Below, piece after piece: positions 33,601 to 40,464 of a stretch of DNA of 64,000 bases (positions are counted from its first letter, which is position 1; each line of letters begins with the position of its first letter). Location: contig NZ_JAKGBW010000006.1 of assembly GCF_021556485.1 (NCBI RefSeq), forward strand, positions 170,160-234,159, in the 5' to 3' direction. Both the position numbers and the translations under genes were made by a program. Origin of the DNA: Oceanobacillus alkalisoli. GTDB taxonomy: Bacteria; Bacillota; Bacilli; Bacillales; Amphibacillaceae. The notes under the pieces were generated by a model. That model saw only the letters and a program-made list of their open reading frames with translations, was not told the origin of the DNA and did not search any database.

Positions 33601-35344
33601 TGTGGTCATCATGGATATTCAGTATTTCACCAGAAAATTCGACATTCGCTTGCATCCAGGACAAGTTATCTGCTGTTGCAAGCATATACCTTGTCGCACT
33701 ATCTTCAAGCATGTAATTTATTCGCTCAATCGGGAAAGATGTATTAATCGGTAAATAAGCAGCTCCCACTTTCAATACAGCTAATATGGAGACAATCATT
33801 TCAGTTGATGGTTCCATGTAGAGCGATATAATATCATTCTTTTTCACTTGTTTCATTCGTAAATAACTCGCTAATTGGTTAGCCCGTTCATTCAATTCTT
33901 GATATGTAATTTCTTGTCCATCTGCTTCAATTGCAATAGAAGCAGGATATGTGCTTACTTGCTCTTCGAATATTTCATGGATCAACTTATTTGGATAATA
34001 AGTATCGTGATTGTCTTTCGTTAATTTTTTAATTTCGTTTTCATTTAAAATATCTATTCTTTCGAGACGTTCTGCTTCATTGTTCAATAGATTCTCAATC
34101 ATTTGTCCGAGGTAATTATTCATTTTTTCAATATCATCTGTTGTAAAAACCTCTGTCAAATAATCGTAATCTATTTCAATTTCACCTGTGTTTTCTCGAT
34201 CATTTATATGTAATGCCAATGTATTGATTGACTGACCATTAAAAAGCCATTCCGGTTCATAATACGGAAATGCTGCATTATCTAATGATGAGTTTTGATA
34301 AGAAACCATCACATCATATAATTTCTCTGGTGTATCATTCTTTTTATGTATGTCATTCATTAATAAATGATGGGGATATTTTTGGTGACGCAACAAAGAT
34401 AAAAACTTCTTATGCATCGAATTATTTAAATTTAGAAAAGTTGTTTCTTCCTCTAATTGAACCCGAATAGGAATTGAATTAATAAACATCCCAACCATAT
34501 TTTTTTCCCGTTTAGAAGTTCGATTCAAGATTGCCGTACCGAGCATAAAATCTTGATTGGATGTAAGCTTATATAAATAAGTGGAAATACTTGAAATGAA
34601 AAATGTAAGTACGGATACTTCTGCCTTTTCACAAAACTGATGGATTTGATTCGTCATCTCTTTACTGAGCGTAAAGGATGAGCGCTTCGCATCTGCGTTC
34701 CCTTGTTGCTTCTTTCCCATTCCATCGAATAATTTTACCTTTGGTAGATCGGATAGTTCTCCCATCCAGAAATCCTTATCTTTCTGAAACCGTTTGGATT
34801 CTAAATACTTTTTTTCCCTTTCCAAAAACTCCACATAAGAAGTCTCTGGTACGGAATAATTCTCGTTATTCATTAAATCGATGTAATTACTTTGCACATG
34901 ATTAACGATTAATGTCATTGTCCAAGCATCCGATATGATATGGTTTAGGCGGAAATAATAGCCATTTCTTCCATCTGGATGCGTATATATTGCAAACAAA
35001 TATAAAGGGTCGTCTAAGATATCCAGATTCTCTTCATTCATTTCTTTCAGCCAAGCATTATAGCCCGTTTCATTATGAAGGAAATTCTTCGTAATGATAT
35101 GGGGGTTGTGATCTTCTTCTATGTACTGAAAAACTTCATTATCTTTTTGAATTAACTTTAGATGGAATGCATCCTGTTCTTCAATCAATTGTTCAATTGC
35201 CTGATGTAACATAATTGGATTCATTTCGGAATGAAAGATAACATTTCCGATTATATTATTTACCGAACTTTTTTCGTAAAAGTTTTGAATATCATAAATA
35301 TCCTTTTGCGGATAGGATAAAGTATATAATTCGTTATTGGTCAT
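24614..35344 (-). CDS. NRPS, C-A(Thr)-T-C-A(Ile)-T-C-A(Asn)-T-C, first subunit
   Basis: Largest and first-transcribed synthetase, 3576 aa. Approximate order: C1 1-440, A1 455-930, T1 near 990 (GGHSLNA), C2 1050-1480 (HHIISDA), A2 1500-1990, T2 (GGHSLKA), C3 2095-2530 (HHIASDG), A3 2560-3040, T3 (GGNSLLS), C4 3150-3560. C1 carries NHIISDAW, keeping the catalytic second His but losing the first His and the Gly; as the first domain it may act as a starter C accepting a fatty acyl group. C4 has PHIILDG. Pockets by eye: DFWSVGMVHK (Thr-like), DGFFLGVVYK (exact Ile code), DLTKIGEIGK (Asn-like). The extreme C-terminus is a charged EEKK repeat ending DLSFEF, probably a docking tail. Confidence 0.93.
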   Translation of the reverse strand: MTNNELYTLSYPQKDIYDIQNFYEKSSVNNIIGNVIFHSEMNPIMLHQAIEQLIEEQDAFHLKLIQKDNEVFQYIEEDHNPHIITKNFLHNETGYNAWLKEMNEENLDILDDPLYLFAIYTHPDGRNGYYFRLNHIISDAWTMTLIVNHVQSNYIDLMNNENYSVPETSYVEFLEREKKYLESKRFQKDKDFWMGELSDLPKVKLFDGMGKKQQGNADAKRSSFTLSKEMTNQIHQFCEKAEVSVLTFFISSISTYLYKLTSNQDFMLGTAILNRTSKREKNMVGMFINSIPIRVQLEEETTFLNLNNSMHKKFLSLLRHQKYPHHLLMNDIHKKNDTPEKLYDVMVSYQNSSLDNAAFPYYEPEWLFNGQSINTLALHINDRENTGEIEIDYDYLTEVFTTDDIEKMNNYLGQMIENLLNNEAERLERIDILNENEIKKLTKDNHDTYYPNKLIHEIFEEQVSTYPASIAIEADGQEITYQELNERANQLASYLRMKQVKKNDIISLYMEPSTEMIVSILAVLKVGAAYLPINTSFPIERINYMLEDSATRYMLATADNLSWMQANVEFSGEILNIHDDHIQHLDTENIISRNRTSDLAYIIYTSGSTGNPKGVMISHENVVQLMMHQPHPFTITNQDVWTMFHSYSFDFSVWEMYGAFLYGGKLVIIPEEATVDPAGFIELLVNKKVTVLSQTPSAFYNLMREDQTGCSKDYQLRYVVFGGEALKPIKLKAWKQKYPNIELINMYGITETTVHVTYKQLTMEDIERNISNAGEPLPPLDVYIMNNQLQMQPQGIIGEICVTGAGVAKGYLNKPELTEAVFVSNPFKIGQKMYRSGDLGRILPSGDIEYIGRKDFQVKIRGYRVELGEIEREILRLEFIKDCVVLNYLDKSENNSLCAYVISNQEINPFEIRKQLAERLPEYMIPARYVAIDEVPLTSNGKVDREVLAQIRVETENNQAESISKSMNVLEEKLADIWKQELKLTTVDIDDNFFDIGGHSLNASYLTVQINRILGINLTIRDIFNFPTIELLAKFIETLDLDAATQQIIQPTEKKMYYPVTSAEQRMFTLWEFDKQSVAYNMPGAFRIEGEFNLEQLRMSLQHLSARHDILRSTYQIIDGELKRKIADPSEQKVNIKVFEIKKAELTDELLASLVEPFDLHKESLMRIYVLKMSETVNVLLMDMHHIISDAFTVEQLLTELSAIYNDEFTEKLELQYQDYAVWEEQFKQSDEYQRQKTYWLNEFQDKLPIFKLPVDYHRAGREDFSGDSRKITLNRSQYEKLKSTASSLDVSMYMYLLTCYEVLLSKWANEEEVVVGIPVNGRSLPETQEMTGMFVNTLVHRDAVYNKMEFIELLQSVKGRLLESLNHKDYSFDELVRDLHLSGQNNGTPLIDTVFVWNENAKSHLQLKKTVIHDVPLEHAVERFQLTFQVNELEDELEFEISYSDALYDERTIDYLLEIYSNIVVSVLSDEKVQVKDIALKQSPVAFKDILNDVPSDYPNNTRTEVIFEQQVQLHPDKIAIHESGRKITYQELNNYANHIGAEIVERNIPIGARVAVCMEESITMIASLIGTLKAGCTYVPIDPELPNERRRYILKDANCELILTDGNQEQTAVQTGIPFISIDEDYSNSPAPLLKKQAEQLNANQPIYIMYTSGSTGKPKGVIISHYNVNRLVRNQNFIDITPEDNLLQLSNYAFDGSVFDIYGALLNGAALTLITKEDTIHLKKLAEVIRNNGVTISFMTTALFNTIVETRIDILGSITNKILFGGERVSLRHVDKAFQSLGRDRLIHVYGPTEGTVYSSYYPVNHELRSSFTVPIGKAISNTQLYVLNEDYQLCPPTIPGELYVGGDGLAQGYVNLADMNEQVFVQSPFHSDEKLYRTGDLVVINSEGDLVFLDRIDKQVKIRGYRIELSEIEQVIANIDGVREVYVTSLKDGNKNDVQLAAYVVADRRFMTRELAHHLPSYMIPGSIHFLDKLPLNQNGKIDTSKLPKNVSPESLDDLKVGFESREEELLARMWEENLSVPSITRDDHYFQAGGHSLKAAILAEQISNDWNVEFTIKDILENPVLKEMSARILEKKNKEQQWVLNKAEEKSQYSLSYAEKSMYLLWLANPSEVAYNIPTAIRLKGQVDIEALQSAFKKFIERHEALQTSYHLSDDGPYKVIKKGRHAVRFEQIEMLEKQVDSLEQWMEPFDLGGGEVIRAKLFKEADDQYVLFIEAHHIASDGKTIQLLYEELASMYNGEVLELSRYQYKDYAEWQQTYAQSENWLKDEAYWLNEFDGSQAVLNFPTDYERSSEKSYRGKKISIQLEELLLKQLNNLAVQTDSTLYMVMMSIFGMTLSKFANQNEIVIGTPADGRFQTALSDVAGMFVNTLPIKLDVDWNQKTEQYLSQTKQKITRAIDHQNYPFEEIVSQLQLTRENERNPLFDVMFAMNYTNYDSIKFNDLESTQVLVDHQTEKFDMTLEMNYSADGNGELILTYAADLFAEQTMSYFLSSFIAIGQQLSYVNRLSELTMTSSPANVLEQLNATATKIEELSIIERLERQVKNTPEQMALVEGNVELTYRELWSKVENVSNMLQSKGVERGTKIAIVLGRSIDYIVSVLSVLKLGAIFIPIDVSYPKERKTYMIHDSDATFVITKSEYNEAWLSTEQTIAMDIVDLKEYAGRKLVATRRELDELVYILYTSGSTGNPKGVKIKESGLINYLDWSIKQYGPKWNMSLFTSISFDLTITSVFIPLLTGSSLTIYPESDDEFVRKIFENERLDIVKLTPAHLRILNQYPKFTNHIHSIIVGGEALPAALCQSISEKYPGIRIFNEYGPTEATIGCIVHQYGEADETKSTVQIGYPIQNTKIYILDEYKNILPAGAIGEIYIGGIQVADGYLNNPEKTKESFIYNERLDIELYRTGDYGRVNGNGAFEYLGRKDTQVKVRGYRIELEEIESQLLEMLQVKDAVVLVQSFSSGAVDLVAYIVSEEEIEIEDMKAQLSIYLPAYMIPSIYIFVDHIPLTNNGKVDRKRLRSMGDIDHKDMTDIDLDLTDEEELLLHLVRKVLKLDHISIRQNFFAIGGNSLLSIYLLNEIAKKFGVKLEVADIFRQQTLQGIANEIKKQKSNKIYQPIPKVAQQEWHVASSSQKRMYVNHATNPVGITYNMPITLNWNGIDPIKVKETLNKQWGRHRILRSNFKLEDGEVWLKVEDSVPLEVPIIDATNQEDFEIQQLVQPFDLSEEPLLRAIIIKNKNGSDYLFLDMPHIILDGISMNQFVKEFVNLYHLNETRQPTNHLKDLDYIDFIAWQNELLASPILQRQEAYWLHEFKDIHLVKSLPYDKDEASIIPNTPNGEQLKVRVPALLNQQLTEFTQEYGTTKYIVLLAAMSALLDKYSVTGTPVIGTPVSGRNHPDTNGMLGLFINTLAIQMKPIREETATQYVKRVKEKFLTSIENSDYPYEELINHPEIRQPLQNHNLFEVMFVYQNEQDVTLQIGDFTSEVAPVQTNTAKFNLTIAAIENRNKQLTELIFEYRRDLFNESTIEVLVEQYLTILEQMLQPEDIAMMDLALMKEKEEKKEEKKEEIDLSFEF

Positions 35345-35390
35345 TGATTCTTCAATCCTCTTTTCCTCTATCGCTGCACGATGATATTAG

Positions 35391-36122
35391 TTAAGAAAAA
35401 GTAATCTCGGTGTTCCGTTTTTCATATTGCGCTAAGGTATGTTCCATATATGCTACTAACTCCTGCATATTTTGATTTAAATAAAAATGATCTCCTGAAT
35501 AATAATGGATAGCCGCGGAGCGATCCGTGTAATTTCTCCATTGTTCGATCTCCCCTAGGTCAAAACGGTCGTCCTTCCCATTTAAAATACTGATCGGACA
35601 AGCTACTTTTGTTCCCTTTTCTTTAAACTCGTACTCTTCCACAATTTTAAAATCACTACGAATGATCGGTAGGAAATAATCCAACAGTTCTTTATTATCC
35701 ACTAACTCTTGGGGCGTCCCCCCAAGGTTCACTACTTCTTCCATTAATTCTTCATCAGTTAGTTGTGTAATATTTCGTCGCTTCCTTTCCAAATGAGGTG
35801 GTTTCACCCCGGAAAGGAAGAGATGTACTGGTGGTTTCTCGTTATTTTCAAGTAATTTGTAGTAAAGTTCATAAGCAATCAAACCGCCCATACTATGGCC
35901 AAAAAAAGCATAAGGGCTATCTGTAGATACTTGGTCAACTCGAAGTAATTCATAAATATCCTGAACCGCCTCACTTATACTGCTGTATAATGGTTCCGCA
36001 ATCCTTCTTCCTCTTCCAGATAACTCTATTGGCTCCACTTCAACCTGTGAGTTAAACCTCTGTTTCCAGGACATGTAATAATTTGAATTTCCGCCTGCAA
36101 ACGGGAATAGATATAATTTCAT
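35391..36122 (-). CDS. Type II thioesterase (NRPS editing)
   Basis: Stand-alone thioesterase of 243 aa that removes wrong acyl groups from carrier domains (SrfAD/GrsT group). It has the family start YLFPFAGG, the nucleophile motif GHSMGG (about residue 88), the Asp in LNGKDDRFD and the His in SGDHFYL. AGGAGG precedes the ATG. It sits between the alpha/beta hydrolase and the first NRPS, 46 bases before the latter, in one minus-strand operon. The assignment is firm from motifs and context. Confidence 0.95.
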   Translation of the reverse strand: MKLYLFPFAGGNSNYYMSWKQRFNSQVEVEPIELSGRGRRIAEPLYSSISEAVQDIYELLRVDQVSTDSPYAFFGHSMGGLIAYELYYKLLENNEKPPVHLFLSGVKPPHLERKRRNITQLTDEELMEEVVNLGGTPQELVDNKELLDYFLPIIRSDFKIVEEYEFKEKGTKVACPISILNGKDDRFDLGEIEQWRNYTDRSAAIHYYSGDHFYLNQNMQELVAYMEHTLAQYEKRNTEITFS

Positions 36123-36142
36123 CTTTCTCTCCTCCTTCTAAA

Positions 36143-37114
36143 CTATTTTTGTATTAACTGCCTGATTTCCTCAATAATTAATTCAGGTTCCTCATGATGA
36201 ACCGAATGATTACTCGTTTCCACCCATATTTGTTTTGCATTGCCGGACCATTCTGGTAGCGTTTCTTGAGATTCAACCCATCCATCCATTGGATTATCTT
36301 TAGCAGATATAACAACTAGTGGAATGTTTCCTAAGTGATTCCCTTCGCTTACAAGCTCACCATTCGCCGAGATTTTTTCTCGTTCCGCAATCATCGTATC
36401 GTTCCACATTTTATTTAATGAGAAATCTAATGCCATATCGTTAAGCTCCTCTGGTAAATCTTTCGGTTGAACAAAGTTAGCTTTAACAGAATCGACGTTA
36501 CTTAAAAGCCTAAATAATCCAGAACGATTCAACAATTTGGTAACTGATATCGAGAAAGGGACAGCGTTTTCCATCTGTGCCGCATATTCGGGATGAACGC
36601 CGTCTATTAACACAACACCATCTACTTTTTCAGGATGCTTCTCAGCAAAATGAAAGATTTCAAGAGCCGCTATGGAATGCCCAACAAGAATAAACGATTG
36701 ATTTGACGTAGCTTCTGATAGCACTTTGCTCATTTCTGTTGTGATGTTTTCAACTGAGCGCTCGCTATCCGGTGAATCTGACCAGCCATAGCCCGGCCGT
36801 TCATAAACAATCGTTTCCGTGAAAGCACTCAACTCATTTTGTAAATGATACATATCTATGTATGGAGAAGTTGTTCCATTTCCTGCACTGAATAAAACTG
36901 TTTGTTCCCCTGCTCCCTTTTTTACGTAATGAATCTTTACTCCCTCATGGTTCACAAAGTCTCCGACGGGCTCATAATTTTCCATTGCATCACCTCTTGC
37001 ATTTTCATTTATAAATCCAAACAATAAAAGTAAGATAAATAATCCAATAAATATACTTATGACTTTAATAAATTTACTTTTAAAAATAGGCTGCACCTCT
37101 TTTTTAGAAATCAT
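36143..37114 (-). CDS. Membrane-anchored alpha/beta hydrolase, first gene of NRPS operon
   Basis: First gene of the biosynthetic operon. One strong hydrophobic segment (about residues 14-35) is an N-terminal membrane anchor, and the catalytic domain would face outside. Alpha/beta-hydrolase features: ERPGYGWSD (oxyanion/cap region), nucleophile elbow GHSIAA, a following DGVHPEY, VISAKDNP and a C-terminal NHSVHHEEP holding the catalytic His. Possible roles are hydrolysing the product at the cell surface (self-protection), trimming an acyl or ester group, or an unrelated lipase; sequence cannot decide. The ATG at 37114 lies only about 11 bases from the expected transcription start; a TTG at 37120 is an alternative. 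No ribosome site is visible. Confidence 0.85.
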   Translation of the reverse strand: MISKKEVQPIFKSKFIKVISIFIGLFILLLLFGFINENARGDAMENYEPVGDFVNHEGVKIHYVKKGAGEQTVLFSAGNGTTSPYIDMYHLQNELSAFTETIVYERPGYGWSDSPDSERSVENITTEMSKVLSEATSNQSFILVGHSIAALEIFHFAEKHPEKVDGVVLIDGVHPEYAAQMENAVPFSISVTKLLNRSGLFRLLSNVDSVKANFVQPKDLPEELNDMALDFSLNKMWNDTMIAEREKISANGELVSEGNHLGNIPLVVISAKDNPMDGWVESQETLPEWSGNAKQIWVETSNHSVHHEEPELIIEEIRQLIQK

Positions 37115-37131
37115 TTCCAAATTTCAGTTCA

Positions 37132-37160
37132 ATTATAGGAGTAAGTAGATTCAGTGTCAA
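37132..37160 (-). promoter_or_regulatory. Consensus sigma-A promoter of the NRPS operon
   Basis: On the minus strand TTGACA (37155-37160), a 17-base spacer and TATAAT (37132-37137): a perfect match to the vegetative consensus. Start would be near 37125. No other promoter is apparent for the 27-kb operon. Confidence 0.85.
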
Positions 37161-37399
37161 CATCTTTTTATTAATTTTCTGTAAATTTTTAATTAAATAG
37201 TATTTTCAGCTTACAAAAAACAAATGTTAAAAATTGAATTGAAAATAAACAACCAGTACTTTAGTCATTATTATTCCATAATTATAATTTTTAGGAAAAA
37301 TTAATAGTCAGAGGAAGTTGCTTATGATAACATGAATCTTGCATTTAGAAACATGCTCATATTCCGTTCATTAGTTATATTCTGTTGGGAGGATCATCC

Positions 37400-38104
37400 A
37401 TGTCAAAACCAATCATTGCAGTTAATAACTTGGTAAAAACCTTTGGATTAGGTGATGTTAAATTCCAGGCAATTAAAAATTTGAATTTCACAATTAACCG
37501 TAACGACTTCATCGTCATGGTAGGGCCTAGTGGAAGTGGAAAATCGACCTTGCTCAATATATTAAGCGGGCTTGAAGTTGCAGATGAAGGAAATGTACGC
37601 TACGAGGAAACGGATATTAACCACCTTTCTAGCGCGAACCGAACGAAATTCAGAAAGAATAACATTGGATACGTTTTTCAAAAGTACTTATTACTGTCTA
37701 ATTTAACAGCAGCAGAAAATATCGCTGTAGGAGTAAATAATAAAGAGGATTTGGATAAGATTCCCGATTTATTGGAGAGATTCGGTTTAGAAGAACATCA
37801 ACATAAACTCCCCTCTGAATTATCAGGAGGTCAGCAGCAAAGGGTTTCAATTCTTCGAGCGTTAATTAAAAAGCCGAAAGTGTTAATTTGCGATGAACCA
37901 ACCGGTGCACTTGACCAACATTCAAGTAAAGAAGTTCTCAAAGTAATTCAGCAATTTCATGAAGAAACAGATATGACAATCATTATGGTAACCCATGATA
38001 ACAAAATCCCTCTTATCGGTAATCGTATAATAGAAATAAAAGATGGAGAAATAAAAAATGTTATAGAACAACAACCAAAAAAAGTGAAAGAGATTGATTG
38101 GTAA
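37400..38104 (+). CDS. ABC transporter ATPase (LolD/MacB-like), divergent from NRPS operon
   Basis: ATPase of an FtsX-type transporter. Walker A GPSGSGKST (about residues 41-49), Q-loop GYVFQ, signature LSGGQQQRV, Walker B LICDEPTGALD and the H-loop MVTHD. I start at ATG 37400 because GGAGGA (37388-37393) is six bases upstream; a TTG at 37385 would swallow that site. The permease gene follows after one base. It is transcribed away from the NRPS operon, sharing the 285-base upstream region, which makes it a candidate self-resistance or export system for the peptide. Similar ATPases serve antimicrobial-peptide resistance transporters in Firmicutes. Confidence 0.9.
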   Translation: MSKPIIAVNNLVKTFGLGDVKFQAIKNLNFTINRNDFIVMVGPSGSGKSTLLNILSGLEVADEGNVRYEETDINHLSSANRTKFRKNNIGYVFQKYLLLSNLTAAENIAVGVNNKEDLDKIPDLLERFGLEEHQHKLPSELSGGQQQRVSILRALIKKPKVLICDEPTGALDQHSSKEVLKVIQQFHEETDMTIIMVTHDNKIPLIGNRIIEIKDGEIKNVIEQQPKKVKEIDW

Positions 38105-38105
38105 G

Positions 38106-40409
38106 ATGAAGATAATTAGGAAACAAATACGGAAATCAATACTAGCCAAAAAATTCCAACTGCTCTCTGTTTTTTTATTAACCATCTTACTTGCTACGGT
38201 ATTTAACTATCTTATTGGCGGGATGACCGTTGTACAGGAAACATATGAGAATCAAATGAAGCATTCTCAAGTAGAGGACTTTCGAATGCTGCCAACCCTA
38301 GAATTAGAAGATCATACGGAGGAGATAATCGAAGAGTACCAAATCAGCTCAGAAGATCTCGAAAGCCATTCTTTGATGGAGTTAATCGATGAATACCAGG
38401 TTTCACTTGCTGATTATGATAAACCAATCATGGACTCACTTGCACAACAATATGGATTTGACTACCAGCTTTATGAAGAAAGCATCATCAAAGAAAATGA
38501 CATAACTTATTTCTTCACTCCATATCAAGAAGACATTAGCAATTTCACGATTGTAGAAGGGGCTTCTCCTAATAAACGCGAGGTATCCTTAACGTTTCAG
38601 TATGCTGAACAAGAAAATATTAATATCAGCGACACAATTGATATTTTAGGCTCTACTTATACGGTCAGTGGATTGCACACAGGTCCATTACATAATTTCT
38701 TATATTCTAATCAATATTCCGATAGTATCATGCTTACTTCTAACTTAGGTGTCCTTATGAATGAGGATGATTTCGAGAATTTGGACAGCCGGAATAAATC
38801 ATATGTCTATTTAGGTAAGTTATATGATGCAGTAGTCGGGGAGGATACTTTACAAACAATCGAAAATGATCCAGAAACCGATCAATTCCTCTATCCTGAA
38901 GATGTAGCTAGCATTAGTAATATTGAGAATGACATTAGCACTAACACGTATCTTGGGATTGTTGCTGTTACTATTCTATTTATTACAATCATCGTCATTC
39001 TCATCATCCTGATTCGAAATTTACTCGACCAATTAGATCCTGATTTCGGAATCCTGCTAGCTATCGGTAAACAGAGAAGAACGATCATTTTCGGATTTGA
39101 CTTTTATATTTTATTATTACTGTTCGCTATTATGATCGGCTCATTCCTTGGTATTCAACTACAGCAGCAGACGTTCACGCAAATGCAATTAACATACAAT
39201 CTGCAGCAATTTCTTCCTTATGATTTAATATATGCTTTGTTATTTGGAGTCCTATTTATCGTGATAATGACAGGGACCATCCTATTATTTGTTATAAGGA
39301 AGTTGAATGTAAATCCATTAGAAATGATCAACAGTGTCAGTACAAAGAAACAGCATACTGCTGTTTTAAAAACAATCAAAAAGTGGAATGCCTTCCGCCC
39401 ATTCACTCAACGATTCAAATTGTCATTCACTTATAAAAATATATACTTTTTATTTACGCTCGTATTCTCTATTCTTATCGTATTTAATTTATTCTTACTC
39501 GGTTTAAATTTAATTACATCGAACCAAACGAGTTATGAAACATATCAAGACAGCATTCATTATGACACAATGGATATTCAGGCGAGTATACAGCGAGATG
39601 ACAATGATTTAAATCATATCGGCTATAGTGGAAACTATTCCCTGGAATCGACCGACAATGACACGACTGAAGAAGCGATTCAAATTCTAGCGGTAAAAGA
39701 TAATAATCCTTATTTTGATTCTATCGAACAAGGAACAATTATTTTAAATAAAAAATTGGCACATGATTTCGGCATTGAAACCGACGATTCGGTAACGATA
39801 AATTTCAATGGGAATGAAGTTACTTTTCATGACATTATCATTAATGATCAAGCGCTTGATTCAAATAATTATATGAATTTAGAGCAGTTGTGGGAAGTTG
39901 AATCAGACCTAGAGGAAGGATCTTATAATCTCACTTTCAATGAGCCAACTGGATCAGAGGTATTGTATTCTACGGAAAAAGAAGATGAAATTCATTTTCT
40001 GGATGAGAGCATTATGCAAATGAATGTATTGATTGTGGTTTTATTTATAGCAACTACTCTCATTTCCTTTATTCTATTAATATTGATTGCCAATTTAATG
40101 GTGAATGAGAATACGGAGGCGATCCAAACTCTGCATTTATTAGGGTACAATTTCCGCCGCATCTTTCATTTATCAACCGATGTATTCAAGTTACCTATTG
40201 TATTGTCCGTAGTCTTAGCATTAGCAATACATCCATGGATCATTCAATTAATGGAACGAATTATCAATATGAATAACTCGACTATTTTCATTGAGATTAA
40301 TACTTCAATTTCCACGATTATTATAAGTGTCATTATCATTTTAGTAATCTATTACATCGCTTTTATATGGAATTATCTTTTCCATATTAATAAAATAAAG
40401 AAATCATAA
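38106..40409 (+). CDS. FtsX-type ABC permease
   Basis: Permease partner of the ATPase, about 767 aa. One membrane segment near residue 20-40, an extracytoplasmic region of about 230 residues, three segments around 280-420, another near 460, a second extracytoplasmic region of about 150 residues, and three C-terminal segments after 640: a duplicated FtsX layout. This is not the BceB arrangement with one large loop between segments 7 and 8. ATG at 38106 directly follows the ATPase stop; a TTG at 38094 inside the upstream gene is the alternative. Likely exports or clears a peptide or lipid from the membrane; a link to the adjacent NRPS product is inference. Confidence 0.85.
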   Translation: MKIIRKQIRKSILAKKFQLLSVFLLTILLATVFNYLIGGMTVVQETYENQMKHSQVEDFRMLPTLELEDHTEEIIEEYQISSEDLESHSLMELIDEYQVSLADYDKPIMDSLAQQYGFDYQLYEESIIKENDITYFFTPYQEDISNFTIVEGASPNKREVSLTFQYAEQENINISDTIDILGSTYTVSGLHTGPLHNFLYSNQYSDSIMLTSNLGVLMNEDDFENLDSRNKSYVYLGKLYDAVVGEDTLQTIENDPETDQFLYPEDVASISNIENDISTNTYLGIVAVTILFITIIVILIILIRNLLDQLDPDFGILLAIGKQRRTIIFGFDFYILLLLFAIMIGSFLGIQLQQQTFTQMQLTYNLQQFLPYDLIYALLFGVLFIVIMTGTILLFVIRKLNVNPLEMINSVSTKKQHTAVLKTIKKWNAFRPFTQRFKLSFTYKNIYFLFTLVFSILIVFNLFLLGLNLITSNQTSYETYQDSIHYDTMDIQASIQRDDNDLNHIGYSGNYSLESTDNDTTEEAIQILAVKDNNPYFDSIEQGTIILNKKLAHDFGIETDDSVTINFNGNEVTFHDIIINDQALDSNNYMNLEQLWEVESDLEEGSYNLTFNEPTGSEVLYSTEKEDEIHFLDESIMQMNVLIVVLFIATTLISFILLILIANLMVNENTEAIQTLHLLGYNFRRIFHLSTDVFKLPIVLSVVLALAIHPWIIQLMERIINMNNSTIFIEINTSISTIIISVIIILVIYYIAFIWNYLFHINKIKKS

Positions 40410-40411
40410 AG

Positions 40412-40460
40412 ATAGACGGCAATAATCCCAGAAGCAAGGTCTTATTGCCGTCTATTTTTA
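40412..40460 (+). terminator. Terminator of the divergent ABC transporter operon
   Basis: ATAGACGGCAATAA (40412-40425) pairs perfectly with TTATTGCCGTCTAT (40442-40455), followed by TTTTT. Confidence 0.92.
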
Positions 40461-40464
40461 CATC

